The notes under the pieces are model-generated. The model had not been told where the DNA came from, ran no database searches, and saw only the letters and a program-made list of their open reading frames with translations. From Calothrix parasitica NIES-267 (GTDB taxonomy: Bacteria; Cyanobacteriota; Cyanobacteriia; Cyanobacteriales; Nostocaceae), in assembly GCF_002368095.1 (NCBI RefSeq), contig NZ_AP018227.1, positions 6,216,123 through 6,280,122 on the forward strand: a DNA stretch of 64,000 nucleotides. Reading direction: 5' to 3'. A program made the translations under genes and the position numbers. The stretch's first letter is position 1. Each line of letters begins with the position of its first letter. Below are positions 25,891 to 34,772 of this stretch, piece after piece.

Positions 25891-26229
25891 GAGGATGTTT
25901 TAAAAGTATCTGGCTCTTTATTACCGCTACTACACAAGCGAAGTCCCTCCGGGTTCTCTCTATGTCCTATCGGACACGCTGCGCTAACGAGAGACGCTGC
26001 GTTAGCGTTCACGCAGAGCGTGCGGCTCAGCGAGACGATAGTCTTAGACCGCCCTTTTTGGGGAACGGAAACCGACACCCCCTTTCCTTGTCTCACCACC
26101 TGCGTGGACTAACCAATTTTAAACCCGTGCAGACGGGTTTTGCTTATGTAGCTGCGTTAGCGCAGCGTGTCCGATAGGACATATTAAATCGCCAGATTAA
26201 GTATGAAATTAGACTTTTCAAACATCCTC
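25891..26229. mobile_element. MITE of about 339 bp with IS-like ends and TTA target duplication
   Basis: The ends are inverted: GAGGATGTTTTAAAAGT at the left (25891-25907) and the complement of GAGGATGTTTGAAAAGT at the right (26213-26229), 16 of 17 identical. TTA flanks both ends (25888-25890, 26230-26232). A 3-bp TNA duplication is typical of some IS5-family groups. It has no transposase. Inside, a 29-bp perfect inverted repeat (25961-25989 and 26155-26183) contains CCTATCGGACACGCTGCGC, a palindromic unit seen also near 38041 and 60312. The ORFs predicted inside are spurious. Confidence 0.65.
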
Positions 26230-26417
26230 TTAAGCAAATTTAATTATTTGCGCTTGCGTCGTAACCCAATATTGTATTACTCGCTCGTATGTAATCATAT
26301 TTATCCGCTTTATCCGCAATCATGATGTTGGGTTACGACACGATTAAGGTAGATTTTCGTTACAGATTCAAGAAATTTTTTCGCGTCTAACCCAACCTAC
26401 TTACTCTTAACACCTAG

Positions 26418-26993
26418 CTAAGAAAAACCCGCTATAACTTTCAAATTTTGAATCCGAATTAACTCGATAAAATTTAAACTAGAACGCTTTTCAATTTTTG
26501 CAACAGTTTCGATTGCTTTTAAAAGATGTTCTGCTGCTTCTGCTTCCGAGTAACCTCGACGTTTTATCAAATTAATAGCAGCCATATCAGCAGCAATTTC
26601 TGATTCTTGAGAACGATTTCTACGGTACATGCGGAGAATAGCAATAGTACTCAATCCACCTGCTGCAATAACTCCCACTGCATCACCTTGAACCGATTCT
26701 ATCAAACCACCGAAAATTCCAAGTAACGCTACACCTTGGTATATATTTGGCTTGAACCACTCTACCCCAATTAACCAACTAACAGTACGCAGCAGCAATA
26801 AATCTCGCTGTTGTTTGGTCAGATTGCGCCATAAATCAAAGTTAATATATATTGGTCTTTCTCTATGCCAAGGTAAGGGAAATGATGCATCAATTACCTT
26901 TTTCTGCTCTGGTTTACTAATTATTTTTACAGAACCTCTAGCTGAAGCAGGCATCAAATCTGACAGACGACGAATTTCTACTTTTGATTCCAT
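26418..26993 (-). CDS. DUF3318 family protein
   Basis: A 191-residue protein resembling the cyanobacterial DUF3318 family. The N-terminal half contains FPLPWHRERPIYINFDLWRNL and RDLLLLRTVSWL; two probable membrane helices follow (about residues 85-120, GVALLGIFGGLIESVQGDAVGVIAAGGLSTIA), and then a charged helix EIAADMAAINLIKRRGYSEAEAAEHLL. The metalloprotease-like pattern of a helix with conserved acidic residues after two membrane spans has been noted, but I cannot support activity. ATG 26993 is the first start. It stands alone; no known partner is adjacent. Confidence 0.6.
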   Translation of the reverse strand: MESKVEIRRLSDLMPASARGSVKIISKPEQKKVIDASFPLPWHRERPIYINFDLWRNLTKQQRDLLLLRTVSWLIGVEWFKPNIYQGVALLGIFGGLIESVQGDAVGVIAAGGLSTIAILRMYRRNRSQESEIAADMAAINLIKRRGYSEAEAAEHLLKAIETVAKIEKRSSLNFIELIRIQNLKVIAGFS

Positions 26994-27473
26994 TATTAAA
27001 AATTGGGGATTGGGAATTGCTTATCGGGCATTGAGAATAGATATTTATAGATAATTTTTTATTTAACAAGATACTTTTATTCAAACCCTATATACCCGAT
27101 TAAAGAAGTAAATATTAAGTCTATTTTTAACCAATCTAAATAATTTATAGAAAATACAGTGATAAACTATTTTGAGTCATTGAAGCGTTAGGTTGCAATC
27201 TTCATCTATTACAATTTTCCAACTAGTATGTAATATGTATTTGATAAAGAATGCAGCACAAGTGGGAAAATTAAATAAACACCTTTATCTGCTTTTCAAC
27301 ACTGTTTACTTTCTATTTTTTAATTCCTAAGTTTCTTACGAGTTGCTAACTTTTCTTACCTTATCTAAAAATACCTAGCAAAAAATAGTAAAGTAAAATC
27401 CAAGGCTTTCCTATACCCAATGCCCCATCCCCTGTTCCCAATAATTACTAACTCACTTACTACTACTAATCTT
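26994..27473. other. Intergenic stretch without recognised content
   Basis: 480 bp between divergent genes. The end (about 27415-27440) is a CCCCATCCCC-type short repeat that creates an in-frame ATG at 27420, which I do not accept as the start of the next gene. No hairpin or ORF stands out elsewhere. Confidence 0.45.
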
Positions 27474-27734
27474 ATGGATGCTTTTGCTCCTGTAGCTCCT
27501 CAATGGACAAGTCAAGCAACTCACGCTTTTGAGTTTTGCTGTCCTAAGTGTGGCTCATCTAGCCGTGAAGCTGAAAAAGTTTGGCTAAATAGACGTTCCC
27601 CTGTCGTTACAGAAGGGTATCGTCGCAAATGGCAAGAATTTTACTACTGCAACTGCTCTTATGTATGGTGGGCTTGGAGCAATGATAGACCACCTGCTGA
27701 AAATTCTGAATTCGATAAAGATAACCCCATCTGA
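27474..27734 (+). CDS. Small zinc-ribbon-like protein
   Basis: An 86-residue protein with one CCPKCG knuckle (about residue 24) and a second YYCNCSYVWWAW pair (about residue 57), so a four-Cys zinc ribbon is likely. Such proteins often bind nucleic acid or act as small adaptors; no function is known to me. ATG 27474 (MDAFAPVAPQW) is preferred over ATG 27420, because the extra 18 codons come from a tandem repeat. The stop codon lies within the terminator hairpin that follows. Confidence 0.6.
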   Translation: MDAFAPVAPQWTSQATHAFEFCCPKCGSSSREAEKVWLNRRSPVVTEGYRRKWQEFYYCNCSYVWWAWSNDRPPAENSEFDKDNPI

Positions 27735-27747
27735 TGGAGATGGGGTT
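27723..27747. terminator. Bidirectional terminator hairpin
   Basis: Perfect 10-bp arms AACCCCATCT (27723-27732) and AGATGGGGTT (27738-27747). It contains the stop codon of the zinc-ribbon gene and lies between convergent genes, so it can also serve the first porin on the minus strand. Confidence 0.65.
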
Positions 27748-27815
27748 GGATTGTAGAGACATGGTATATCACATCTCAATATATTGCGTCTTATATCACT
27801 AGATAATTCAGAAAT

Positions 27816-29402
27816 TTAGAACTTAAAGGTTGTACGTAGGGTTCCAACGTAGACGGTATCGTTATTGTTGTCGTGTTCTGGGTTGAAGATTACCAACAAA
27901 CCGGGAGTAACAGCGATGTTTTCGTTAAGCTTCATCTTGTAAAGACCTTCTAAGTGATAAGAAGTATCTTCGTCTTCAGTAGCATTTCCAAAACCACTGA
28001 TTTCAGTTATTTTAGGTGGCTGACCAAAGATGACACCCAAGGTATTACCTTTAGCACCAAAGTCTTTCATACCGAATGAAGCAGCCCAGTACTGAATTTC
28101 AGAATCTCCAGCACCATTAAATTCATCAGCATCAATAAAACCGTACCAACCAGCAAGAGTTGTCTTCTTGTTAAGCTTCAAAGCAGCTTGTACACCGTAG
28201 TGGTTGGATTTAGTTGCAACACCATTACCAAAAGGTCTTCTGGTATTGTTAGCACCCGTACTACCAGTGACGTTAGCACTGCCATCATCAAAACGACGCA
28301 CGTAGGTTGCACCAAGGCTCAAAGCTTTTATAGGCTGGATTTCAATCTGACCTAAGAAAGCATTACTACCATTGAAAAACCCATTATCGCTGTTGTTTGG
28401 ATTCCCAGATGTATAAGAACCGCTTAATTTAATAGGAGACTTCTTACCACCCAAGACAGCTGTTACACCAGCATCACCGCTCGCAGCGCGGTAAATAGGG
28501 CTGAAACGTCCGTAACGAGAGATAGCACCACCACCACTGCTCTTGAACAAGGGGTTAAAGACGTTAACGTTGTCGTTAAGGTCAGCTTCGTTAGCATCAA
28601 CCTTAACCATGACTCCCTTCATAGGCTTGAAGGTGTAGTTCAATTCGGTTAATTCAACATTGTTGCCGTTGTCACCTTCAAAACCCAAACGAGCCATTCT
28701 GGTTCCTGTTATACCGTCAAACCCAGGAGTGTTTCGAGCCTGTAAACGAACTCTCAACTTGTCCTTACCAGTGAAGCTGCTATCAAAGGTTAAACGAACG
28801 CGGTTGGATAAGATAACGTTGTCATCTATATCATTTCCACTACCATCAGCTTTCTCGTCACCAAAAGCACCAGATACAGCAAAGATTGCTTCACCTTTTA
28901 ACTTAGCGGTTGTAGAAAACTGATTGCTTTCTAGTTCAGCAGCACGGAATTCCAAAGCATCTACACGACCGCGTAGAGTAGCCAATTCTGCACCGTACTC
29001 TTCTTGCAAACGCTTCAAGGTTTCCAAATCACCGGAACCAACTTGTTCGGTTGCGATCGCAATTAATTCGTTCATGCGATCCAAACAAGCATTCAAACCA
29101 GCAGCGAATTCAAAACGAGTTAAAGCACGGTTTCCACGGAAGGTGCTGTTAGGATAACCAGCAATACAACCATAGCGTTCTACTAAAGATTGCAATGCTT
29201 GGAATGCCCAATCGGTGGGCTGTACGTCGGAAAATTGGGAAACGGATGTTACCTGACTGATTTTATCGGATTGTCCAGATAGCTCCGCAACAGAAGTGGT
29301 TTTTTCGGTTGCTTCACCAGCGAATGCGCTGTTAGCAGCGAAAAATGTTGCAGCAAGAACCACTGGACTCAACTTGAAAACGTTCCAGAAAAGCTTTGTC
29401 AT
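27816..29402 (-). CDS. SLH-OprB type outer-membrane porin, copy 1
   Basis: A 528-residue outer-membrane porin of the cyanobacterial iron-uptake/SomA type. A signal peptide (to about AFAGE, residue 28) is followed by an S-layer-homology domain (about 55-115, FSDVQPTDWAFQALQSLVERYGCIAGYPN), a coiled coil (LKRLQEEYGAELATLRGRVDALE) and an OprB-like beta barrel ending with an aromatic residue (TTFKF). The SLH domain ties the porin to the peptidoglycan polysaccharide. I use ATG 29402; the ORF extends seven codons to a GTG inside the leader. GTGTGAG lies 16 bases before the ATG, a possible Yfr1 pairing site. Confidence 0.85.
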   Translation of the reverse strand: MTKLFWNVFKLSPVVLAATFFAANSAFAGEATEKTTSVAELSGQSDKISQVTSVSQFSDVQPTDWAFQALQSLVERYGCIAGYPNSTFRGNRALTRFEFAAGLNACLDRMNELIAIATEQVGSGDLETLKRLQEEYGAELATLRGRVDALEFRAAELESNQFSTTAKLKGEAIFAVSGAFGDEKADGSGNDIDDNVILSNRVRLTFDSSFTGKDKLRVRLQARNTPGFDGITGTRMARLGFEGDNGNNVELTELNYTFKPMKGVMVKVDANEADLNDNVNVFNPLFKSSGGGAISRYGRFSPIYRAASGDAGVTAVLGGKKSPIKLSGSYTSGNPNNSDNGFFNGSNAFLGQIEIQPIKALSLGATYVRRFDDGSANVTGSTGANNTRRPFGNGVATKSNHYGVQAALKLNKKTTLAGWYGFIDADEFNGAGDSEIQYWAASFGMKDFGAKGNTLGVIFGQPPKITEISGFGNATEDEDTSYHLEGLYKMKLNENIAVTPGLLVIFNPEHDNNNDTVYVGTLRTTFKF

Positions 29403-29721
29403 TTTTTTCTTTCTCTCACTCACACCTACCGTTTAAACCAACACAAAATTATTCGCTTTTTCTATACCCGAATATTTTCTGATGGCTGTTGTATTAAATT
29501 TAAATCCATGACTAGTACTTAAAACAAGTCAACTAATACACTTTTTTGATATTTAATCTTGATTTATCTATTTATTGTAGGAAAGATAAAGTTTATAGGT
29601 ATATTAGCGTTAATTTACTCTCTAACGTTTTATAGCAGATTTTTTTTGTCAATTAGGTATTTTTAATCACGTTCTATATTATTCATAAACAAAATAAACT
29701 AAGAGTAAAAATAAGTGTTCG

Positions 29722-29752
29722 GAAGCCCGGTATCTTTAAGATACCGGGCTTC
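29722..29752 (-). terminator. Palindromic terminator of porin copy 2
   Basis: GAAGCCCGGTATCTT and AAGATACCGGGCTTC, 15-bp perfect arms around a single T. It lies 52 bp after the stop of porin copy 2 on the minus strand, and is a variant of the AAACCCGGT family. The 29424-29721 stretch upstream of porin copy 1 shows nothing else. Confidence 0.65.
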
Positions 29753-29803
29753 TTTCAGTAACTAATTAACAATCTAGAATAGCGATAATCTTAGAAGATA
29801 GTT

Positions 29804-31444
29804 CTAGAAACTAAAAGTAGTACGCAAAGTACCCACATATATAGTGTCGTTATTTTCGTTGTGTTCTGGATTGAAGATTACCAATAAACCAGGTGTTACC
29901 GAAATATTATCGTTTAATTGCAGCCTGTACAAAGCTTCCAAATGATAGGAGGTGTCGGGGTCTTCGCGATTATTAATATCATTATCAGTGACTTTCGGTG
30001 GTTGACCGAAAACAATTCCTAAAAGACTATTTTTTGTACCGAAGTCTCTGATACCTAAATTAGCAGCCCAGTAAAACACCTCTGCATCTGCACCTTGATT
30101 TCCTCCTGCTAACGCTTCCATAGTAGAGTAACCAGCCCAACCACCAACACTTATTTTAGAAGCGGGTCTAAAATTTGCTTGTATGCTGTAATGATTTCCC
30201 GTACTAGCTACATTCCCGAAGGGTTGATTAGCGAAACTGCTACCCGTACTTCTAAATACATTTGCTCTATTTCCTCCACCAGTATTGCGATAAGTACGAG
30301 CAAAGCTTGCACCAATATTAAAAGATTTAGAGGGTTGAAAATCTACTTGACCGAAAACCGCATTAGCACCGTTGAAAACTCCATTTGGGTCTTGTGGGTC
30401 GCTGGGTCTGCGTGCTAAATAAGCACCTGTCAATTTAATTTTTCCTTGCGGATTGGCTGTTACGGTAATACCTGCACCACCTTGACCTTGACGATAAATG
30501 GGGCTAAAACGACCGTAACGCGATATTGACCCGGTTCCACTATCTTCAAACTCGGGGTTAAAGGTGTTGACGTTTTGATGTAATTCCGCATCATTCGCGT
30601 CAACCTTGATTCTTAATGCTTTTCCTAAATTGAAAGCATAGTTAATTTTATCAAGACCAACATCATTGTCAGATTCGCCAAAAACATTATCAAAAGAAAG
30701 ACGAGTCATATCGGTATTGGTAACACCGTCTGCAAAAGGTCCCCGATTGTATCTGGTGATATTACCAGCATTTAAACGGACTTGCAGTTGGTCGGTACCG
30801 GTAAAGCTACTCAGAAATTCTAATCGGACGCGATTGGTAAAAGTTGTATTACTATCAAGGTCGGGATTATTATTTGGGTCATTATCAATGTCTGCTTCTT
30901 GATTACCGAAAGCATTAGATAAGTTAAATATTGCTCGACCTTTCAATTTAGTTGTTGTAGAAAATTGATTGGCTTCTAATTGAGCGGTACTTGCTTCTAA
31001 CGCATCTACACGACCGCGCAAAGTTGCTAATTCTGCACTAAATTCTGACTGCAATCTTTGTAAAGTAATTAAATCATCTCTAGTTAATAAATCTCTTGTT
31101 GCTAAAGCGATAAGCTCGTTTATCCGATTCAAACAAGCATTTAAACCAGCAGCAAATTCATAACGAGTCATAGCGCGGTTACCGCGATAAGTTCCGTTAG
31201 GATAACCAGCGATACATCCATAGCGTTCTACCAAAGATTGCAATGCTTGAAAAGCCCAATCTGTGGGCTGTACGTCAGAAAACTGCGATACTGATGTTAC
31301 CTGAGCCATCGGATTTTCTGATTCCGATAGTTCATTAACGGTTGTTAACTGTTCTTCTGCTGCTAATACGGGATTCCCAGCAATACAAGAAACTGCTGTT
31401 AAAACTGAGCTTAGTTGAAGAAGATTTTTAAAACGTTTTTTCAT
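29804..31444 (-). CDS. SLH-OprB type outer-membrane porin, copy 2
   Basis: A 546-residue paralogue of the two flanking porins, the longest of the three. Signal peptide to about VLAAEE, SLH domain with FSDVQPTDWAFQALQSLVERYGCIAGYPNGTYRGNR (about residues 57-110 in pieces), coiled coil QRLQSEFSAELATLRGRVDALEA, then the barrel ending GTLRTTFSF. The barrel loops differ most (DNDPNNNPDLDSNTTF), as expected for surface or pore-lining regions. Unlike copies 1 and 3, it lacks the GTGTGAG sequence before its ATG. ATG 31444 is used. It is transcribed in the same direction as its neighbours, but separate terminators suggest separate mRNAs. Confidence 0.85.
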   Translation of the reverse strand: MKKRFKNLLQLSSVLTAVSCIAGNPVLAAEEQLTTVNELSESENPMAQVTSVSQFSDVQPTDWAFQALQSLVERYGCIAGYPNGTYRGNRAMTRYEFAAGLNACLNRINELIALATRDLLTRDDLITLQRLQSEFSAELATLRGRVDALEASTAQLEANQFSTTTKLKGRAIFNLSNAFGNQEADIDNDPNNNPDLDSNTTFTNRVRLEFLSSFTGTDQLQVRLNAGNITRYNRGPFADGVTNTDMTRLSFDNVFGESDNDVGLDKINYAFNLGKALRIKVDANDAELHQNVNTFNPEFEDSGTGSISRYGRFSPIYRQGQGGAGITVTANPQGKIKLTGAYLARRPSDPQDPNGVFNGANAVFGQVDFQPSKSFNIGASFARTYRNTGGGNRANVFRSTGSSFANQPFGNVASTGNHYSIQANFRPASKISVGGWAGYSTMEALAGGNQGADAEVFYWAANLGIRDFGTKNSLLGIVFGQPPKVTDNDINNREDPDTSYHLEALYRLQLNDNISVTPGLLVIFNPEHNENNDTIYVGTLRTTFSF

Positions 31445-31645
31445 AATTCTTGGTGATTATCCCCTACAACGTTGATATCGAAACATCTAATCATAAGTAG
31501 GAATTTTTACTTATGAAGTAGTTGAATATTGTATCAGCATGACGTTGCACAGTAATTCTACTTAAGACATAGAATAAAAAACGCTTTTCTATTACTTCAG
31601 ACTTACTTTATAGCTGCGAAAGTAAAATTCACGAAGTATTTCGGG

Positions 31646-31711
31646 GTTCGTAGTTGCGCTTTAGCGCCAAATATTGAGGGCTTCATTTGGCGCTAAAGCG
31701 CAACTACGAAC
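31646..31711. repeat. 27-bp perfect inverted repeat (GTAGTTGCGCTTTAGCGC type)
   Basis: Arms at 31646-31672 and 31685-31711 are perfectly complementary with a 12-base loop. They contain GTAGTTGCGCTTTAGCGC, a dispersed palindrome familiar from cyanobacterial spacers. It lies in the 5' region upstream of porin copy 2. Confidence 0.6.
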
Positions 31712-31774
31712 GAAAATAAAACCCATCAAGACGGTTGGGGACAGACCACTAGAAAAACAAATAGCTAATAAAAA

Positions 31775-31792
31775 AGCCTGCAAAAGCAGGCT
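31775..31792 (-). terminator. Intrinsic terminator of porin copy 3
   Basis: AGCCTGC and GCAGGCT (7 bp, loop AAAA) are followed on the minus strand by TTTTTTATT. It lies 38 bp after the stop codon of porin copy 3. Confidence 0.75.
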
Positions 31793-31829
31793 ATATCTAT
31801 ATCTAATTTATAAAATTGTTAACACTATC

Positions 31830-33437
31830 TTAGAATTTGAAAGTTGTACGCAGAGTACCAACATAAATTGTGTCGTTTTGGTCATTATGTTCTGGATTGA
31901 AGATAACCAATACACCAGGAGTGATGGCAATATTATCGTTGATGGGCAACTTGTAAAGTGCTTCTAAATGATAAGAAGTATCTTGGTCTTCTCCATTGGC
32001 TACATCGCTCTCAGTTACTCTAGGTGGTTGACCGAAGATAACACCAAGAGTACTACCTTTAGCACCTAAATCTCTCAAAGCCAGTGCAGCAGCCCAATAG
32101 AACATTTCTGCATCATCACCTTGATTTGGTCCGGCTTTAGCTGTAGCGTCTGAGTAACCAGCCCAACCAGAAAGAGAGATGTTAGAAGTAGGTCTTACTA
32201 AAGCCTGTACACCGTAGTGGTTAGCAGTAGTTGCAAAATCACCAAAAGGCTGATTGGCTAAGGTACCACCTGTAGAATTAAATAAGCTAACCCCACCTTC
32301 TTGATTTTGATATCTACGAGCGTAGGTTAGACCAACACCAAAAGATTTACTTGGTTGGAAAGCAATTTGACCGAGGGCTGTATAATTACCGTCAAAAAGT
32401 CCCCTACCGGATGTGGGGTCGTTGTTTTCATCAGCCGTATAAGCAACTGATGCGCTGATTGGAGATTTAGGAGCGAAGGTTAAGGTTAAACCAGCACCAC
32501 CACCTTGACGGTAAATCGGGCTAAAACGTCCGTAGCGAGAAATAGCACCAGAACCACTACTTTCAAAAGCAGGGTTGAAAACTTCCATGTTGTCGTTAAA
32601 TTCGGCATCTGCGGCATCAATTTTAACTCGCAATGCATCGCTAAGTTGAAACTGATACCATAATTCGCCAATTTCAAAGTCGTTATTATCTTCTCCATCA
32701 AAAGCCAGCCGAGCCATATCGGTTCCGGTGACGTTATCATATCTTGTCACGTTCCGAGCTTGCAGACGGACTCTTAATTTATCTTTACCTGTAAAGCTAG
32801 AATCAATATTTAAACGTACTCTATCGGTAAAGGTTGTATTATCTGCACTACTATCTAAGTCTGTGCCATTAACACCCTCACCAAAAGCATCAGAAAAAGC
32901 AAATATTACTTCACCTTTTAATTTAGCTGTGGTAGAAAATTGATTTGCTTCTAATTCAGCAGTCCGAGCTTCTAATGCATCAACTCTTCCGCGCAAGGTT
33001 GCTAACTCTGCACTAAATTCTTCTTGTAAACGCTGTAAAGTTGCTAAATCTTCTCTAGTAACAATATTCGCTGTTGCTGTTGCAATCAGTTCGTTAACTC
33101 TATCCAAACAAGCATTCAAACCTGCGGCGAATTCATAACGAGTTAAAGCACGATTTCCACGATATGTACCGTTGGGATAACCTGCAATACATCCATAGCG
33201 CTCTACCAATGATTGCAGTGCTTGGAATGCCCAATCTGTTGGCTGAACGTCAGAAAATTGCGATACTGATGTTACCTGAGACATAGAGCCTGTTTCTTCA
33301 GATAACTCTGCAACGGGTGTTACTTGTTGGCTTCCTTGTTGGTTAATTTCTCCTGCTAATGCACCGTTAGCAGTAAAAACTGTAGCTGCTGTAATTACTG
33401 GACTTAGTTTTAGAATATTCCAAATTTGTTTTTTCAT
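31830..33437 (-). CDS. SLH-OprB type outer-membrane porin, copy 3
   Basis: A 535-residue paralogue with the same signal peptide, SLH domain (FSDVQPTDWAFQALQS near residue 60), coiled coil and barrel (ending GTLRTTFKF). The start MKKQIWNILKLSPVITAATVF aligns with the other copies, so I use ATG 33437 and drop 20 N-terminal codons of the longer frame. GTGTGAGCGAG ends seven bases before this ATG, a likely place for antisense control. The triplet suggests repeated tandem duplication, with barrel loops having diverged and the SLH part held constant. Confidence 0.85.
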   Translation of the reverse strand: MKKQIWNILKLSPVITAATVFTANGALAGEINQQGSQQVTPVAELSEETGSMSQVTSVSQFSDVQPTDWAFQALQSLVERYGCIAGYPNGTYRGNRALTRYEFAAGLNACLDRVNELIATATANIVTREDLATLQRLQEEFSAELATLRGRVDALEARTAELEANQFSTTAKLKGEVIFAFSDAFGEGVNGTDLDSSADNTTFTDRVRLNIDSSFTGKDKLRVRLQARNVTRYDNVTGTDMARLAFDGEDNNDFEIGELWYQFQLSDALRVKIDAADAEFNDNMEVFNPAFESSGSGAISRYGRFSPIYRQGGGAGLTLTFAPKSPISASVAYTADENNDPTSGRGLFDGNYTALGQIAFQPSKSFGVGLTYARRYQNQEGGVSLFNSTGGTLANQPFGDFATTANHYGVQALVRPTSNISLSGWAGYSDATAKAGPNQGDDAEMFYWAAALALRDLGAKGSTLGVIFGQPPRVTESDVANGEDQDTSYHLEALYKLPINDNIAITPGVLVIFNPEHNDQNDTIYVGTLRTTFKF

Positions 33438-33631
33438 CTTCTCGCTCACACCGATAGAACTATGCTTTGCAGGTAAAGTCATAAGAGTTGGTCTCAAATT
33501 AAGGTATTCTTATTATTAAGAATAAGATTAAGGTTAATTTAAGGGATTACACTTATTAATTCTCAACTTGCAAGCTTATTCTACCAGAAAAAAGTTAAGT
33601 GGCTAACAGTGTTAACCACTTAACAACATGA

Positions 33632-34243
33632 TTAATTTCTACCGCCTTTATTAGGTAAACGTATAATTATGCGACGTTTGTGACGTACTAAAGCCTGCTC
33701 GTCTTCAAACTGTTGCAATAAACGAGTGACGGTAACGCGTGTTGTATTTAATACTTCCGCCATCTCTTGATGAGTGACGTTAAGGTCAATAAGTTTACCT
33801 TGCTCTACCTCACGACCGAATTTTTCGCTTAGCCAAACTAAAAACTGCCACAAGCGTAGCGAAATAGGCTTGCGATGTACTATACTTAATAACTCTTCTG
33901 ACTGTTGAATGTGAGAAACTAAGGCTTCAACGTCTTGGTGCCACATTTGAGGTGGTAAAACGCTTACTTCAACGCTGGTCAGACATTCGATTTGGTAAGG
34001 CTTAACTCTGGAAAGTGGATAGCCAACTAAATCTCCAGGACCCCAGTAGCCTAGAGTGATAAATGCCCCATCTTCACTCCAGGTTAGTGTCCGGACTGCA
34101 CCACGCTCAATTCTCCAAAGAACATCGTTACGTGGGGGAATTACTTCGCGACGAGTAAACAGTCTTTGTGGCAAAGAACTGCTTGCTGTGTTGTTTGTAT
34201 TTTGAGAAAAACTACTGTTTACAGGACGATTTGTTGAATACAT
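33632..34243 (-). CDS. Crp/Fnr-family transcription regulator
   Basis: A 203-residue regulator. The cyclic-nucleotide-binding-like domain (about residues 28-118, LWRIERGAVRTLTW, LGYWGPGDLVGYPL) lacks a clear cAMP-binding signature. The winged helix has VTHQEMAEVLNTTRVTVTRLLQQFE. It belongs to the same broad family as DevH, but is short and of unknown effector. It lies just upstream of the porin triplet on the same strand (135 bp between its end and the region before porin 3), so control of porins is possible but only inferred. ATG 34243 is the first start, and the first 25 residues are Ser/Asn-rich and unstructured. Confidence 0.75.
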   Translation of the reverse strand: MYSTNRPVNSSFSQNTNNTASSSLPQRLFTRREVIPPRNDVLWRIERGAVRTLTWSEDGAFITLGYWGPGDLVGYPLSRVKPYQIECLTSVEVSVLPPQMWHQDVEALVSHIQQSEELLSIVHRKPISLRLWQFLVWLSEKFGREVEQGKLIDLNVTHQEMAEVLNTTRVTVTRLLQQFEDEQALVRHKRRIIIRLPNKGGRN

Positions 34244-34772
34244 TATCGAGATTCCTTTGTTAGTTCAGTTTGTATTTGCTTGAATTTAAAGCGGTCAAAG
34301 GTATCCTATAGATTTGCCAGCACCCTGTAAAATATGGTCAAATCAAATTAGGATTTAACTCATACAGCTAGCGATTTGTATTCGCTTTCTCTTTTTAGTA
34401 GATAGTTTTTTTTGGCTCAGCCAATAGGTAGATGAATTGTCTCAAGTAACTCTGCTAATTTATAGATATATAAGTGATGAGTGCATGGTTCATCCAGAGT
34501 ATATCCCTTGAGGTCGGCACTGCTTTTAGCTCCATAAATAATATCGGATGGCTACAAGTTGTTAGCAGTAATAATATAAGAAATCAAAAGTATATTTAGT
34601 CACTTTGGGTTTAGCACAACAGTTACCATTATTACGTAAACTTGCTACTTTGTGTTTATGGGAACGTTAAATTCCCTTTATGTTTAGTTGCGAAATACTC
34701 TCAAAAGAATAAATATGCGGTGTCTTGAATCACATTGAAAGCTATTCTAGAACAATTGAGAATATTTTGCAA
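34244..34772. other. Intergenic stretch without recognised content
   Basis: 529 bp between the end of phoX and the start of the Crp/Fnr gene, both on the minus strand. It is AT-rich, with no ORF and no strong hairpin that I could place. Confidence 0.45.

Noticed and set aside
25842-26177. ORFs of 111 and 77 codons
   Set aside because: They are made by the MITE and its palindromes; they are on both strands and rich in repeat-derived Arg and Ser.
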